From: Arcanobacterium_A bovis
Lineage (GTDB): Bacteria > Actinomycetota > Actinomycetes > Actinomycetales > Actinomycetaceae
Strand: one strand, 5' to 3'
Length of the DNA: 64,000 nt
Assembly: GCF_042655305.1 (NCBI RefSeq)
Contig: NZ_JBHSLR010000009.1
Position 1 is the stretch's first letter; each line of letters starts with the position of its first letter. The translations under genes were made by a program, and so were the position numbers. The notes below the pieces were generated by a model. The model was not told the origin of the DNA, did not search any database, and was given only the letters and a program-made list of their open reading frames with translations. This document shows positions 1 to 7,702 of this stretch, one piece after another.

Positions 1-484
1 AGTCTATCTCGATGTCGCATTAGGATGGGTTGCTAAGGTGACGACCGCTGGGATTCATTTGCGTGAAGAAGGTAGCAACCGCCAATCCGGATATTCTTAC
101 CGTAATCTCATCGCACATTTCTGGCGCATGGTGATGTCGAGCGGGACAGGATTCCTTCGGATCGTCAGTTTCCTTGGCGCTTTCACGGCTTTCGTGGGTA
201 TTCTTTTAGCGATTATCGTCTTTATTAATAAACTCGTTAACCCAGATGTCCAGATTGGCTGGTCGTCAACGATCATAGTTATCCTTTCCACATCTGGTCT
301 TATTATGCTCTCACTCGGAGTAATAGCTGAATATGTAGGCGTTGCCGTCAACATGGCGATGGGGCGTCCTCTGTACTTGGTAACATCAGATCCACACAAT
401 GGACCTCTCGGGCGCGGAAAACAAGATAACGGCGATGAAGAGTCCTCCAATACTTCTATTCATCCGTCATCCGACATCCAATAG
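1..484 (+). CDS. Polyprenyl-phosphate glycosyltransferase, GT2 family (GtrB/DPM1-like), 5' end cut by window
   Basis: Reading frame is open from base 2, so the gene begins before the window; 160 residues of its C-terminus are visible. It ends in two hydrophobic segments (about FLRIVSFLGAFTAF and the VILSTSGLIMLSLGV stretch) followed by a polar tail, with the GVIAEYVGV and GRPLYLV pattern seen at the end of membrane-anchored GT2 enzymes that charge polyprenyl phosphate with a sugar. The catalytic GT-A domain lies outside the window and was not seen. The SDR gene follows after 6 bases, so the genes are probably co-transcribed. A GtrA flippase and a GT-C transferase downstream support a Gtr-type role. 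A GTG at 38 is an in-frame internal codon, not the start. Confidence 0.8.
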   Translation, partial: VYLDVALGWVAKVTTAGIHLREEGSNRQSGYSYRNLIAHFWRMVMSSGTGFLRIVSFLGAFTAFVGILLAIIVFINKLVNPDVQIGWSSTIIVILSTSGLIMLSLGVIAEYVGVAVNMAMGRPLYLVTSDPHNGPLGRGKQDNGDEESSNTSIHPSSDIQ

Positions 485-490
485 GTAAAC

Positions 491-1471
491 ATGGGTAAAG
501 AGTCCTGGACGTTAGTTGTAGGCGCAGGCGGGCTTTTGGGAAGAGCTCTCGTCAAGTCCTTACGACATGAGAATACAAAATTGGTCATCGCTAAGAATCT
601 TCCTTGGCACGACTCAGATTTGGTTCTGCGGAGACTCGCTGACACGCTCTCCGAGATTTTTCCAGATGACGACAAACGTGATGATCGTAGCCGTACCGAA
701 TGGACTATCATGTGGTGCGCGGGAGCAGGCACGACCGGAACCACCGCAGAGGCTCTCAACAAAGAAACCACACTCTTTCACGATTTTGTCGAGCTACTAC
801 GCCAGCAGTATCCAGAACGTTTGAAAGATCTAACATTCTTCTATGCTTCATCCGCCGGTGGAGTGTATGCAGGCGCAGGCAATCCTCCTTTTACTGAGCA
901 CACCCAGCCTGTTCCCCTTGCTCCCTATGGTTTCGCGAAGTTAAAGTGTGAAAACGCCGTCGCTTCCCTAACAGAATACAGAGCAACCATTGCAATTGGA
1001 CGCATAGCTAACCTCTACGGTCCCGGCCAAAACATCTCTAAACCACAAGGGCTGGTGTCGCAGCTTTGCCTTGCGTACCATCAGGGAACGTTCAACAAGA
1101 TTTTCGTGTCCCTCGATACATTACGCGATTATATTTTTACAGACGACGCCGCAAAGCTCATTCTTCGCCTTATTGAAACTGCACAACGCGAAGCTCGTGG
1201 CAAAAGCACCGTAAAGATAATCTGTTCGGGACACTCCCTTTCTATTGCCGAACTCATCGGAACAGCAAAAGCTATATTCAAACGGAAATTGCCCTACCTC
1301 CAAGTGGTAACCAATCAAACGTCCTTTCAAGCACGAGATTTAAGATTGTGCTCTGTTGTTTATCCAGAAATCGACCGAATCGCACTCATGCCTTTCGCGG
1401 CAGGCTTTGCTTTGACAAATGCCGACATTGGAAGTCGTTTCAGAATTCTTGGTTCTAGTAACATACAATAG
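491..1471 (+). CDS. NAD-dependent epimerase/dehydratase, extended SDR family
   Basis: A 326-residue protein. The N-terminus has a Rossmann dinucleotide-binding motif (GAGGLLGRA, about residues 12-20) and the middle has a catalytic-type Y-x-x-x-K (APYGFAKLK). These are hallmarks of extended short-chain dehydrogenases that epimerise or dehydrate nucleotide or lipid-linked sugars; the substrate cannot be read from sequence. ATG at 491 has an AGG five bases upstream and lies 6 bases after the preceding glycosyltransferase stop. Its position between a polyprenyl-phosphate GT and a GT-C gene suggests it alters the sugar used by this set. Codons are A/T-richer than in most of the window. Confidence 0.8.
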   Translation: MGKESWTLVVGAGGLLGRALVKSLRHENTKLVIAKNLPWHDSDLVLRRLADTLSEIFPDDDKRDDRSRTEWTIMWCAGAGTTGTTAEALNKETTLFHDFVELLRQQYPERLKDLTFFYASSAGGVYAGAGNPPFTEHTQPVPLAPYGFAKLKCENAVASLTEYRATIAIGRIANLYGPGQNISKPQGLVSQLCLAYHQGTFNKIFVSLDTLRDYIFTDDAAKLILRLIETAQREARGKSTVKIICSGHSLSIAELIGTAKAIFKRKLPYLQVVTNQTSFQARDLRLCSVVYPEIDRIALMPFAAGFALTNADIGSRFRILGSSNIQ

Positions 1472-1519
1472 GTAACTCATGCTACAAGTACAGGTCATTC
1501 TAGGAAACATGGAGAAATT

Positions 1520-2935
1520 ATGAAGTATCTAAAAGCTGAAGGACCCACACGTTTTCAGTGGTCCTTGCCCATGGCGTCAATGCTCGTCGGCTTCTTTTTT
1601 TTCCTGCGTGATCCATCAGATCTCATTGCAACGGTACAACATTCGATGCTATTGATACACTGCATATTCACCGGAAGTATCAATGATTTCTACCAGATGA
1701 GCGTCGATTCGACGATTATGTCTGCAATGTACAGCATCTTTTTTTATGGCTTAATTTCGTTACTCTTGCTGCCTCTTGCACTTATTATCCATATTTTTTC
1801 TGGCTTCGATTACACAAGCCCTATGCAGATTGAAATATCTTTGCGCTACACACAAATCTGGTTAATGATCCTTATCATTGCTACAGCGTACTTGGTATTC
1901 AAATTGAGCAAAACTTTAGGATACAGCGATGGTCTCGCACGATGGGCCGCGTATGCATATCTCGCTTCACCGCTAACTCTCTTTGCAGATGCGATTTTTT
2001 GGCAATACGACGTCATTACTTTGGTTTTCTTCCTAATCGCTCTCAATTTTTATGCGAAACGCAAACTGACTGTCTTTTCTTTGATAATGTCCGTTGCGAT
2101 CGTATGCAAAATGTTTGCCCTTTTCGCATTCGTTCCTTTAATTTTGTTAGTCGAGAAACGCTTTATTCATGTAGCGAAGCATCTCTTAATTGGATTGTCC
2201 TTTACTGCCATAACCGAGTTAGCCGCGCGTAATATGCCTGGCTACGGTGTAGCTCGCCAACTTCGTTCGAATCTCCTTATGAAATTAACGGACAATGGTA
2301 TAACCTATAATTTCGGCTTGGTGTCTCTTTCTATTGTTGCTCTCGCCTGCGTCGCGATTTATGCCTATGTCGTCGTGCCCAAAGACGAATTCGATTTCCG
2401 TTTCAAAGCGGTTTACATTTCCTTTTTCAGCATTGCAGCACCATTTGCCTTATTCTTCGCAAATACCTATTGGTGGATTCTCGCAGCTCCGTTTATGGCT
2501 ATTCTCATTGCCGGACACCCGAAGATGAATGAGCTCTTAATTCTTTCGACCGGTTTTTTCGTCTTCCTCATCATTACGTCAGTGCTGACTTTCAAATTCT
2601 ACATGGATCAAAATATGGTGAATGGAGGAATATTTGCGAAAACATTTAACCTCCGCTATTCAGGCACACCTTCGTTCTTCTCGCTAGCAGATAAATTTGG
2701 AATTGCGCAACCCAATATGTTTTATGCCTTCGCGCTAGCGTTCCTTTTAGCTATCTTCGTCCTTATTTATCACAATAAAGATCACCAATTATCTGGCACT
2801 GCATTGAATTACAAAGCTGTTGAATCTGGTCGCTTACCAGTCAAGGTTAGCTCACTTTATATTTATAATGCAGGCCTGTATGCTTTTGTCCTTCCATCAC
2901 TGTTATTGTTCGCACGCGAGCTTTTATTCAAATAG
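1520..2935 (+). CDS. Polytopic membrane glycosyltransferase, GT-C type
   Basis: A 471-residue, very hydrophobic protein with roughly ten or more membrane segments over its whole length. Residues about 145-170 (ASPLTLFADAIFWQYDV) resemble the loop of GT-C enzymes of the PIG-M/mannosyltransferase type, which use polyprenyl-phosphate sugars as donors outside the membrane. The exact acceptor is unknown. ATG at 1520 follows a GGAG (about 7 bases). GtrA starts 9 bases after the stop. The likely role is the third component of a Gtr system: it would transfer the flipped sugar onto a surface polymer. This is one of the most A/T-rich genes in the window, suggesting separate ancestry. Confidence 0.7.
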   Translation: MKYLKAEGPTRFQWSLPMASMLVGFFFFLRDPSDLIATVQHSMLLIHCIFTGSINDFYQMSVDSTIMSAMYSIFFYGLISLLLLPLALIIHIFSGFDYTSPMQIEISLRYTQIWLMILIIATAYLVFKLSKTLGYSDGLARWAAYAYLASPLTLFADAIFWQYDVITLVFFLIALNFYAKRKLTVFSLIMSVAIVCKMFALFAFVPLILLVEKRFIHVAKHLLIGLSFTAITELAARNMPGYGVARQLRSNLLMKLTDNGITYNFGLVSLSIVALACVAIYAYVVVPKDEFDFRFKAVYISFFSIAAPFALFFANTYWWILAAPFMAILIAGHPKMNELLILSTGFFVFLIITSVLTFKFYMDQNMVNGGIFAKTFNLRYSGTPSFFSLADKFGIAQPNMFYAFALAFLLAIFVLIYHNKDHQLSGTALNYKAVESGRLPVKVSSLYIYNAGLYAFVLPSLLLFARELLFK

Positions 2936-2944
2936 GAGCGCACC

Positions 2945-3349
2945 TTGGAACGTAAGAGTGTTTCCTTGATCAGCCAAATTCTAAAGTTTGGCGTGGTTGG
3001 AGTTATTTCGACAGCCGTCGACTACGGTGGTTTCCTTTGTCTAACCTATTTACTAGGTATTAACTACCTAATTGCGAGCACCATATCTTACACTGCAGGA
3101 ATCTTGGTTAACTACTGGTTGGGAATGAAATACGTTTTTGAGTCCGATGCGAATCGCTCAAAAATCTCTGAATTTTCTCTATACACTGTTCTAACCCTTA
3201 TCGGCATGGGGTTGAATCAGCTATTCCTGTATCTGCTAGTTGACTGGGCATTGATCAAACCGGGCTTCGCCAAACTCATCGCCACCGTGCTCGTCATGAT
3301 TTACAATTTTGGATCACGCAAGGCACTAATTGAGCCAAAAAACAGGTAG
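2945..3349 (+). CDS. gtrA: GtrA family membrane protein (sugar-lipid flippase)
   Basis: A 134-residue protein with four predicted membrane helices, the usual size and topology of GtrA (SLKFGVVG-type start; here QILKFGVVGVISTAVDYG; internal AGILVNYWLGMKYVF). GtrA proteins are thought to flip polyprenyl-phosphate-linked sugars across the membrane for use by a GT-C enzyme. The start is TTG at 2945, preceded by AGGAG overlapping the end of the GT-C gene; no better start lies downstream. The gene ends in LIEPKNR, and the next GT2 gene starts 7 bases later when its preferred start is used. Confidence 0.85.
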   Translation: MERKSVSLISQILKFGVVGVISTAVDYGGFLCLTYLLGINYLIASTISYTAGILVNYWLGMKYVFESDANRSKISEFSLYTVLTLIGMGLNQLFLYLLVDWALIKPGFAKLIATVLVMIYNFGSRKALIEPKNR

Positions 3350-3356
3350 GAAGCAA

Positions 3357-4262
3357 TTGACAGTCGCAAAGAAAACGCCCCAAATTTGGGCAGTTGTGAT
3401 TACTTACCATCCAGATTGGTTAACACACGAACTTGTTCAGGCGTTGTGCAAGCAGGTTGGCACCTGCGTTGTGGTGGATAATGGCTCAAATGCACAAGAA
3501 TGCGCAGCTTTGCACGCCACTGCCGATAATTGTGGAGCCCATGTGCTTGAGCTCCACGAGAACATGGGGATAGCTTACGCACAAAATATCGGTATCGAGA
3601 TGGCACTCAGAGCCGGTGCCACCCACGTGCTACTCTCCGATCAAGATTCGCTTCCAGAACCTGATATGGTTGCCAAACTCTGCGAGGCTATGGACGATAC
3701 TGGCGCAATCGCCGTCGGCCCCTATATTCGAGACGAGAACGACGGCGGCGACGAACTCGTCTACATGGATCGCACGTGGGGACCACGCCGCGCTACTCCT
3801 GCCGAGCTCACAAAACGCTATGTGGAACCGGCGTTCTTGCTCGCCTCTGGATGTCTGATTGACGCGCGCTGTTTCGAAACTGTGGGGACGATGAAGAGCG
3901 AATACTTTATCGACCACGTGGACTTAGAGTGGTGCTTACGTGCACGCGCGGCAGGTGGAAAACTTGCCGTTACCACTGCCACTACTTTGGCTCATTCCCT
4001 TGGGGATCGCACAGCGACTGTGCCATTTCGCGCGCAACCAGTGCATGTGCACTCCCCGATTCGCAACTATTACCTCACCCGAAATACCATCTTGCTGTGC
4101 AAATCCGGACTTCTGAATAAGCACTGGATCGCCGGCTACATGCTGTGGCTCATAAAATATGTGGGATTCAACCTCGTTTGCGCCCCACAGCGGCGCAAAC
4201 GAGCAGTGTTTATCGGGCGCGGATTAATTCATGGCGTTTTTAACCGGACTGGGAAATACTGA
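3357..4262 (+). CDS. GT2 glycosyltransferase, rhamnosyltransferase-like
   Basis: About 301 residues from TTG at 3357, which has AGGAAG at suitable spacing; a longer frame from 3330 would overlap gtrA and has no ribosome site. The GT-A fold is clear: WAVVITYHPDW at the start, VVDNGS, the GIAYAQNIG segment, a metal-binding LLSDQDS (DxD-like), and a conserved ending EYFIDHVDLEWCLRARAAG. This pattern matches the bacterial rhamnosyltransferase subfamily; the donor (probably dTDP-rhamnose, since rmlB is nearby) is inference. It is the last gene of the rightward cluster and converges with wzt. Confidence 0.8.
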   Translation: MTVAKKTPQIWAVVITYHPDWLTHELVQALCKQVGTCVVVDNGSNAQECAALHATADNCGAHVLELHENMGIAYAQNIGIEMALRAGATHVLLSDQDSLPEPDMVAKLCEAMDDTGAIAVGPYIRDENDGGDELVYMDRTWGPRRATPAELTKRYVEPAFLLASGCLIDARCFETVGTMKSEYFIDHVDLEWCLRARAAGGKLAVTTATTLAHSLGDRTATVPFRAQPVHVHSPIRNYYLTRNTILLCKSGLLNKHWIAGYMLWLIKYVGFNLVCAPQRRKRAVFIGRGLIHGVFNRTGKY

Positions 4263-4409
4263 GCCCTTCCGCAGATAATTTGTGGCAAACGTAGCGTCTT
4301 TTATACCCAGATGTAGCATTCATCAAGAACATAGCCACATAACGATGTAGCGAACACAACCACTGTTCATGCAACGAACCCACAGCCCCTGTGTGCAAAA
4401 GCAAACTTA

Positions 4410-5597
4410 CTAAGCGAAACTAATCTCGGGCTTGAGCGCCAAGATACCGTTCGTCCATCCTTCTCCACGTACTTGTAAAAGATCGTCTGACCGATATGAG
4501 TCCACTTCGTAACCGCGTGAATCGAGCAATAGCACGTCGACTTTATAATCTCCTGAACCAAGATTTAAGTTAGGAACAGAAATGGCAATACGCTGTTGGG
4601 AGTTAATTCGAGGCAGATCAATTTTCATCTTACGGGTATCGATTGAAGTCACATGATGCCCGATGGCCGTCTCGATCGAAACCACGATGTCATAACCGTC
4701 GATCTCCTGCTTCGCAGACAAAGCTATACTGAGTTCAAGCGTGTCTCCAGGGGCGAATGTACCATCAGCATCAGGCCTAATAGATTGCGCTGAAAACGAG
4801 AAATCCTCAATTGCCATGCTCTCTGTGTCAATATGCTCGTGGCGAGAAATTGCTGCCGCTTTTTGGTACATCTGGTGCAAGTATTTCATTGAGTCGCGCG
4901 CGCTACCTGAGAAAACTAGTTTGCCCGATTGAAGCACCACTGCCGAATCACACACATCCACAATTTGCTCAGCTGAATGGGATACAAGAATAATCGTGCG
5001 GCCCTCATCTTGGAACTGGCGAATCTTATCCATGCACTTCTTTTGAAAAGGTTCGTCACCCACAGCAAGCACTTCGTCAACAAGCAAAATATCGGGATCT
5101 GAATGCACCGCAACAGAAAAAGCCAAACGGACATACATTCCCGAAGAATAAAACTTCACTTGCGTATCGATGAACTCACCAATACCCGAGAAATCAACAA
5201 TATCTTGGAAACTACGATCAATTTCTGAACGTGACAATCCCAAAATCGCACCGTTCAGATAAACATTATCTCGGCCCGTCAAATCAGGATGAAATCCCGC
5301 ACCCAGCTCCAGCAACGCAGCAATTCGACCCCGCGTGCGAACCTCGCCTTTATCGGGAGAAAGAATCCCCCCGATCACTTTGAGAAGCGTTGATTTTCCC
5401 GAACCGTTTGGGCCCACCAATCCAATTGACTGACCTGCTTGAATCGAGAAACTTACATCATCAAGCGCCCAGTATTCTTCTTTGAATGTTTTCGAACGGC
5501 GCACATTGACGACTCGTTCTTTCAAAGACTTATCCTTGTGAATCACGAATTTCTTCGTGACTCGATCAATTTCAATAACATCAGGTCTAATGTCCAT
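4410..5597 (-). CDS. wzt: Polysaccharide ABC exporter ATPase, Wzt type with C-terminal carbohydrate-binding-like domain
   Basis: About 395 residues. The ATPase half has Walker A (GPNGSGKST, residues about 63-71), a signature YSSGM, Walker B ILLVDEVLAVGD and an H-loop LVSHS. Residues about 270-396 form an extra beta-rich domain in the position of Wzt C-terminal domains, which read the end of the glycan before export. The best start is ATG at 5597: GGAG lies five bases before it and it overlaps the upstream stop as TGATG; GTG at 5600 is an alternative. It pairs with the Wzm half of the upstream fusion protein and exports a cell-wall glycan to the outside. Confidence 0.9.
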   Translation of the reverse strand: MDIRPDVIEIDRVTKKFVIHKDKSLKERVVNVRRSKTFKEEYWALDDVSFSIQAGQSIGLVGPNGSGKSTLLKVIGGILSPDKGEVRTRGRIAALLELGAGFHPDLTGRDNVYLNGAILGLSRSEIDRSFQDIVDFSGIGEFIDTQVKFYSSGMYVRLAFSVAVHSDPDILLVDEVLAVGDEPFQKKCMDKIRQFQDEGRTIILVSHSAEQIVDVCDSAVVLQSGKLVFSGSARDSMKYLHQMYQKAAAISRHEHIDTESMAIEDFSFSAQSIRPDADGTFAPGDTLELSIALSAKQEIDGYDIVVSIETAIGHHVTSIDTRKMKIDLPRINSQQRIAISVPNLNLGSGDYKVDVLLLDSRGYEVDSYRSDDLLQVRGEGWTNGILALKPEISFA

Positions 5598-7702
5598 CAC
5601 ATCTCCTGGGCAAAATTCCGCTGCAAGACGGCAAAAATTCGTTGGGCAACAAATAGCACAACCACCCCGACAATCAGCATAATCGCCAATCTATCGAAAA
5701 GTTCGGTGGGCCATATAGCAACTTCTCCAGCGGCCCACGTACCTTTTTGGAAGCCCATAACAGCAAGCGCCGGAGGATTGAGCAGATAAAGCTTTGTAAT
5801 GATTGGTGATGCCCAATCCAAAATCATCGCGAAGGAATACACACTCGGAGTGAGCCAGAAGCCGATCATGATCGCCACTTCTACTAAATATTGGATATCA
5901 CGCATGTAAACGTTCAAAGCAGCAAGTATCAACCCGAATGCGAGTGCCCATACCACCACCACGAGCATAGAAATCGGCACGTAAATCACAAAATTCCTGA
6001 GGTTAATGCCCCTTATCATACTGGTAGCCAGTAGCAATATGGCCATCTGCGACACAAAATCAACCAATGCAGATGCAGTGGACGTTAAAGGAAAGAGTTC
6101 GCGTGGAAGAAAAACCTTCTTCACGATTCCGGCATTTGCCAAAATTGAAGAGGTCGATCCCGAAACTATTGCAGCAAACAATCCCCATGCTGTGAGACCG
6201 GCGAAAACGTAGATCGCGAAATCTGGAATAGCTCGTTGAGCTCCAAGAACTTTACCAATGGCAAAATAATAAATGAGCAGATTGATGAGCGGACGCACAA
6301 GAGTCCACAAGTATCCGAGGGTGGAATCTTTATAACGCGACTTCAATTCGCGTTTCGCAAAAAGCGATAGCAATCCTCGATGATTCCACAGCTCTCGATA
6401 CGATGCCAAGATCCCGCTAAAAAATCCTGACTTCGGCACCACCGGCTTAAGGCTCTGCTGATCCAGCCACAGGAAGCGCTGCTCAGCATCAGCAAAATCA
6501 GGGCGAAGTTCAGACTGAGTCACCGATCCCTCATCCGCGAATGTTTTCTCAACGGACGACGACATAACAGTTTCCGAACGCACCTCGTTATTCGAAGCCG
6601 TTGCCTGTAGACCGTCACCTGAAGCAACACGGCTCCGCGGCGTCATCTTCCTGAATATCGCACTAAAGCCTTTGATCACGTAATCGTTGACGTGGTACAG
6701 AACAACTGATGTCACAAAAATGACGACGTTCAGCCCTAGGAAAAGAATCCATCGATTTTGCTGCGACAAAGCTGGAATATTGACGGTCATAAACGCACAA
6801 AGAATGATAATGTGATGCGTCAAGAACACTGCATAGGAATATTTCGAAATCAACGAAACGGGAATTCTCACCAATTTGGTATCCAGCTTCTGTCCGATAA
6901 TCGCAAGCAATACGAAGAATGCAGGCCCAACAACCGCGGTCGTAAGATTTTCTTGGAGATCAGGGAAGGCTGCACCGACGAGCAATACAAAGACCGCCGG
7001 AATCGCCCAATACCATGCAACACGCTTGATGTATTTGACGAAATAAATACCGAAGGCAAGCTCAATCAAGCGAACTGGAATCATCGCTGACGGCTCGTAG
7101 GTGTGCTGGTAGCGAGTCAGTACGTACAGCGAACCCAAATTTATCGCCACGATTACGAAAGCCGAAATCACCGGTCGACGGTCAATCGCCCAAAGAAGCA
7201 ATGGGAATATCAGGTAGTAGACGATGATAAAGCCCAAAAACCACTCGCCGACGATAAACATCGTGCGCATGCCAAAAAGAGCAGCTAAGCCATCAAACCC
7301 TAAAATAGTTAAGGGAAAGCTCTCGATTGGCCCACTGCCAAAAGATTGAGTGCCATAAATGAAACGCAAGAACACAAAGGCAACAATCCAAGCAATCCAG
7401 AACATAGGGTAAATGTTGAGGAAACGCTTCTTGAAATAGCGCTTTAGATTGATCGGGCGCTTGTAGGAGATCGTCAGACCAGCGCTCGAAATAATCAAAA
7501 ACACCGATACGCCCAAACCACCAACATAGATACCAAAAGGAAGATTCGTGATGAGGTAGCCGTTGTTAGCAAGGTAGGGATTATTAAAATGCGTCAGGAT
7601 AATAATGAGCACAGACAGAGCACGAATAAAATCCAAATAAAACAAACGTTTTTTGGGGCGCGCCGCTGGCGTCGACGGTGCGTGGTTCGAGGCGAGTGTC
7701 AT
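5597..7702 (-). CDS. Fusion: acyltransferase family 3 domain + Wzm-type ABC-2 permease
   Basis: A 701-residue two-part membrane protein. Residues about 17-345 are an acyltransferase-3 domain with many helices and the catalytic R-x10-H pair (Arg27, His38 in FIRALSVLIIILTHF). Residues about 350-422 form a polar, low-complexity linker. Residues about 425-701 are a complete ABC-2 permease of Wzm size (KSRYKDSTLGYLW, LRNFVIYVPIS, LTPSVYSF). No stop or frameshift separates the halves. ATG at 7702 has GAGG upstream and overlaps the rgpF-like stop as ATGA; the stop overlaps wzt. The permease exports the glycan with Wzt, and the fused domain likely O-acylates it on the way; the coupling is inference. 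Confidence 0.88.
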   Translation of the reverse strand: MTLASNHAPSTPAARPKKRLFYLDFIRALSVLIIILTHFNNPYLANNGYLITNLPFGIYVGGLGVSVFLIISSAGLTISYKRPINLKRYFKKRFLNIYPMFWIAWIVAFVFLRFIYGTQSFGSGPIESFPLTILGFDGLAALFGMRTMFIVGEWFLGFIIVYYLIFPLLLWAIDRRPVISAFVIVAINLGSLYVLTRYQHTYEPSAMIPVRLIELAFGIYFVKYIKRVAWYWAIPAVFVLLVGAAFPDLQENLTTAVVGPAFFVLLAIIGQKLDTKLVRIPVSLISKYSYAVFLTHHIIILCAFMTVNIPALSQQNRWILFLGLNVVIFVTSVVLYHVNDYVIKGFSAIFRKMTPRSRVASGDGLQATASNNEVRSETVMSSSVEKTFADEGSVTQSELRPDFADAEQRFLWLDQQSLKPVVPKSGFFSGILASYRELWNHRGLLSLFAKRELKSRYKDSTLGYLWTLVRPLINLLIYYFAIGKVLGAQRAIPDFAIYVFAGLTAWGLFAAIVSGSTSSILANAGIVKKVFLPRELFPLTSTASALVDFVSQMAILLLATSMIRGINLRNFVIYVPISMLVVVVWALAFGLILAALNVYMRDIQYLVEVAIMIGFWLTPSVYSFAMILDWASPIITKLYLLNPPALAVMGFQKGTWAAGEVAIWPTELFDRLAIMLIVGVVVLFVAQRIFAVLQRNFAQEM

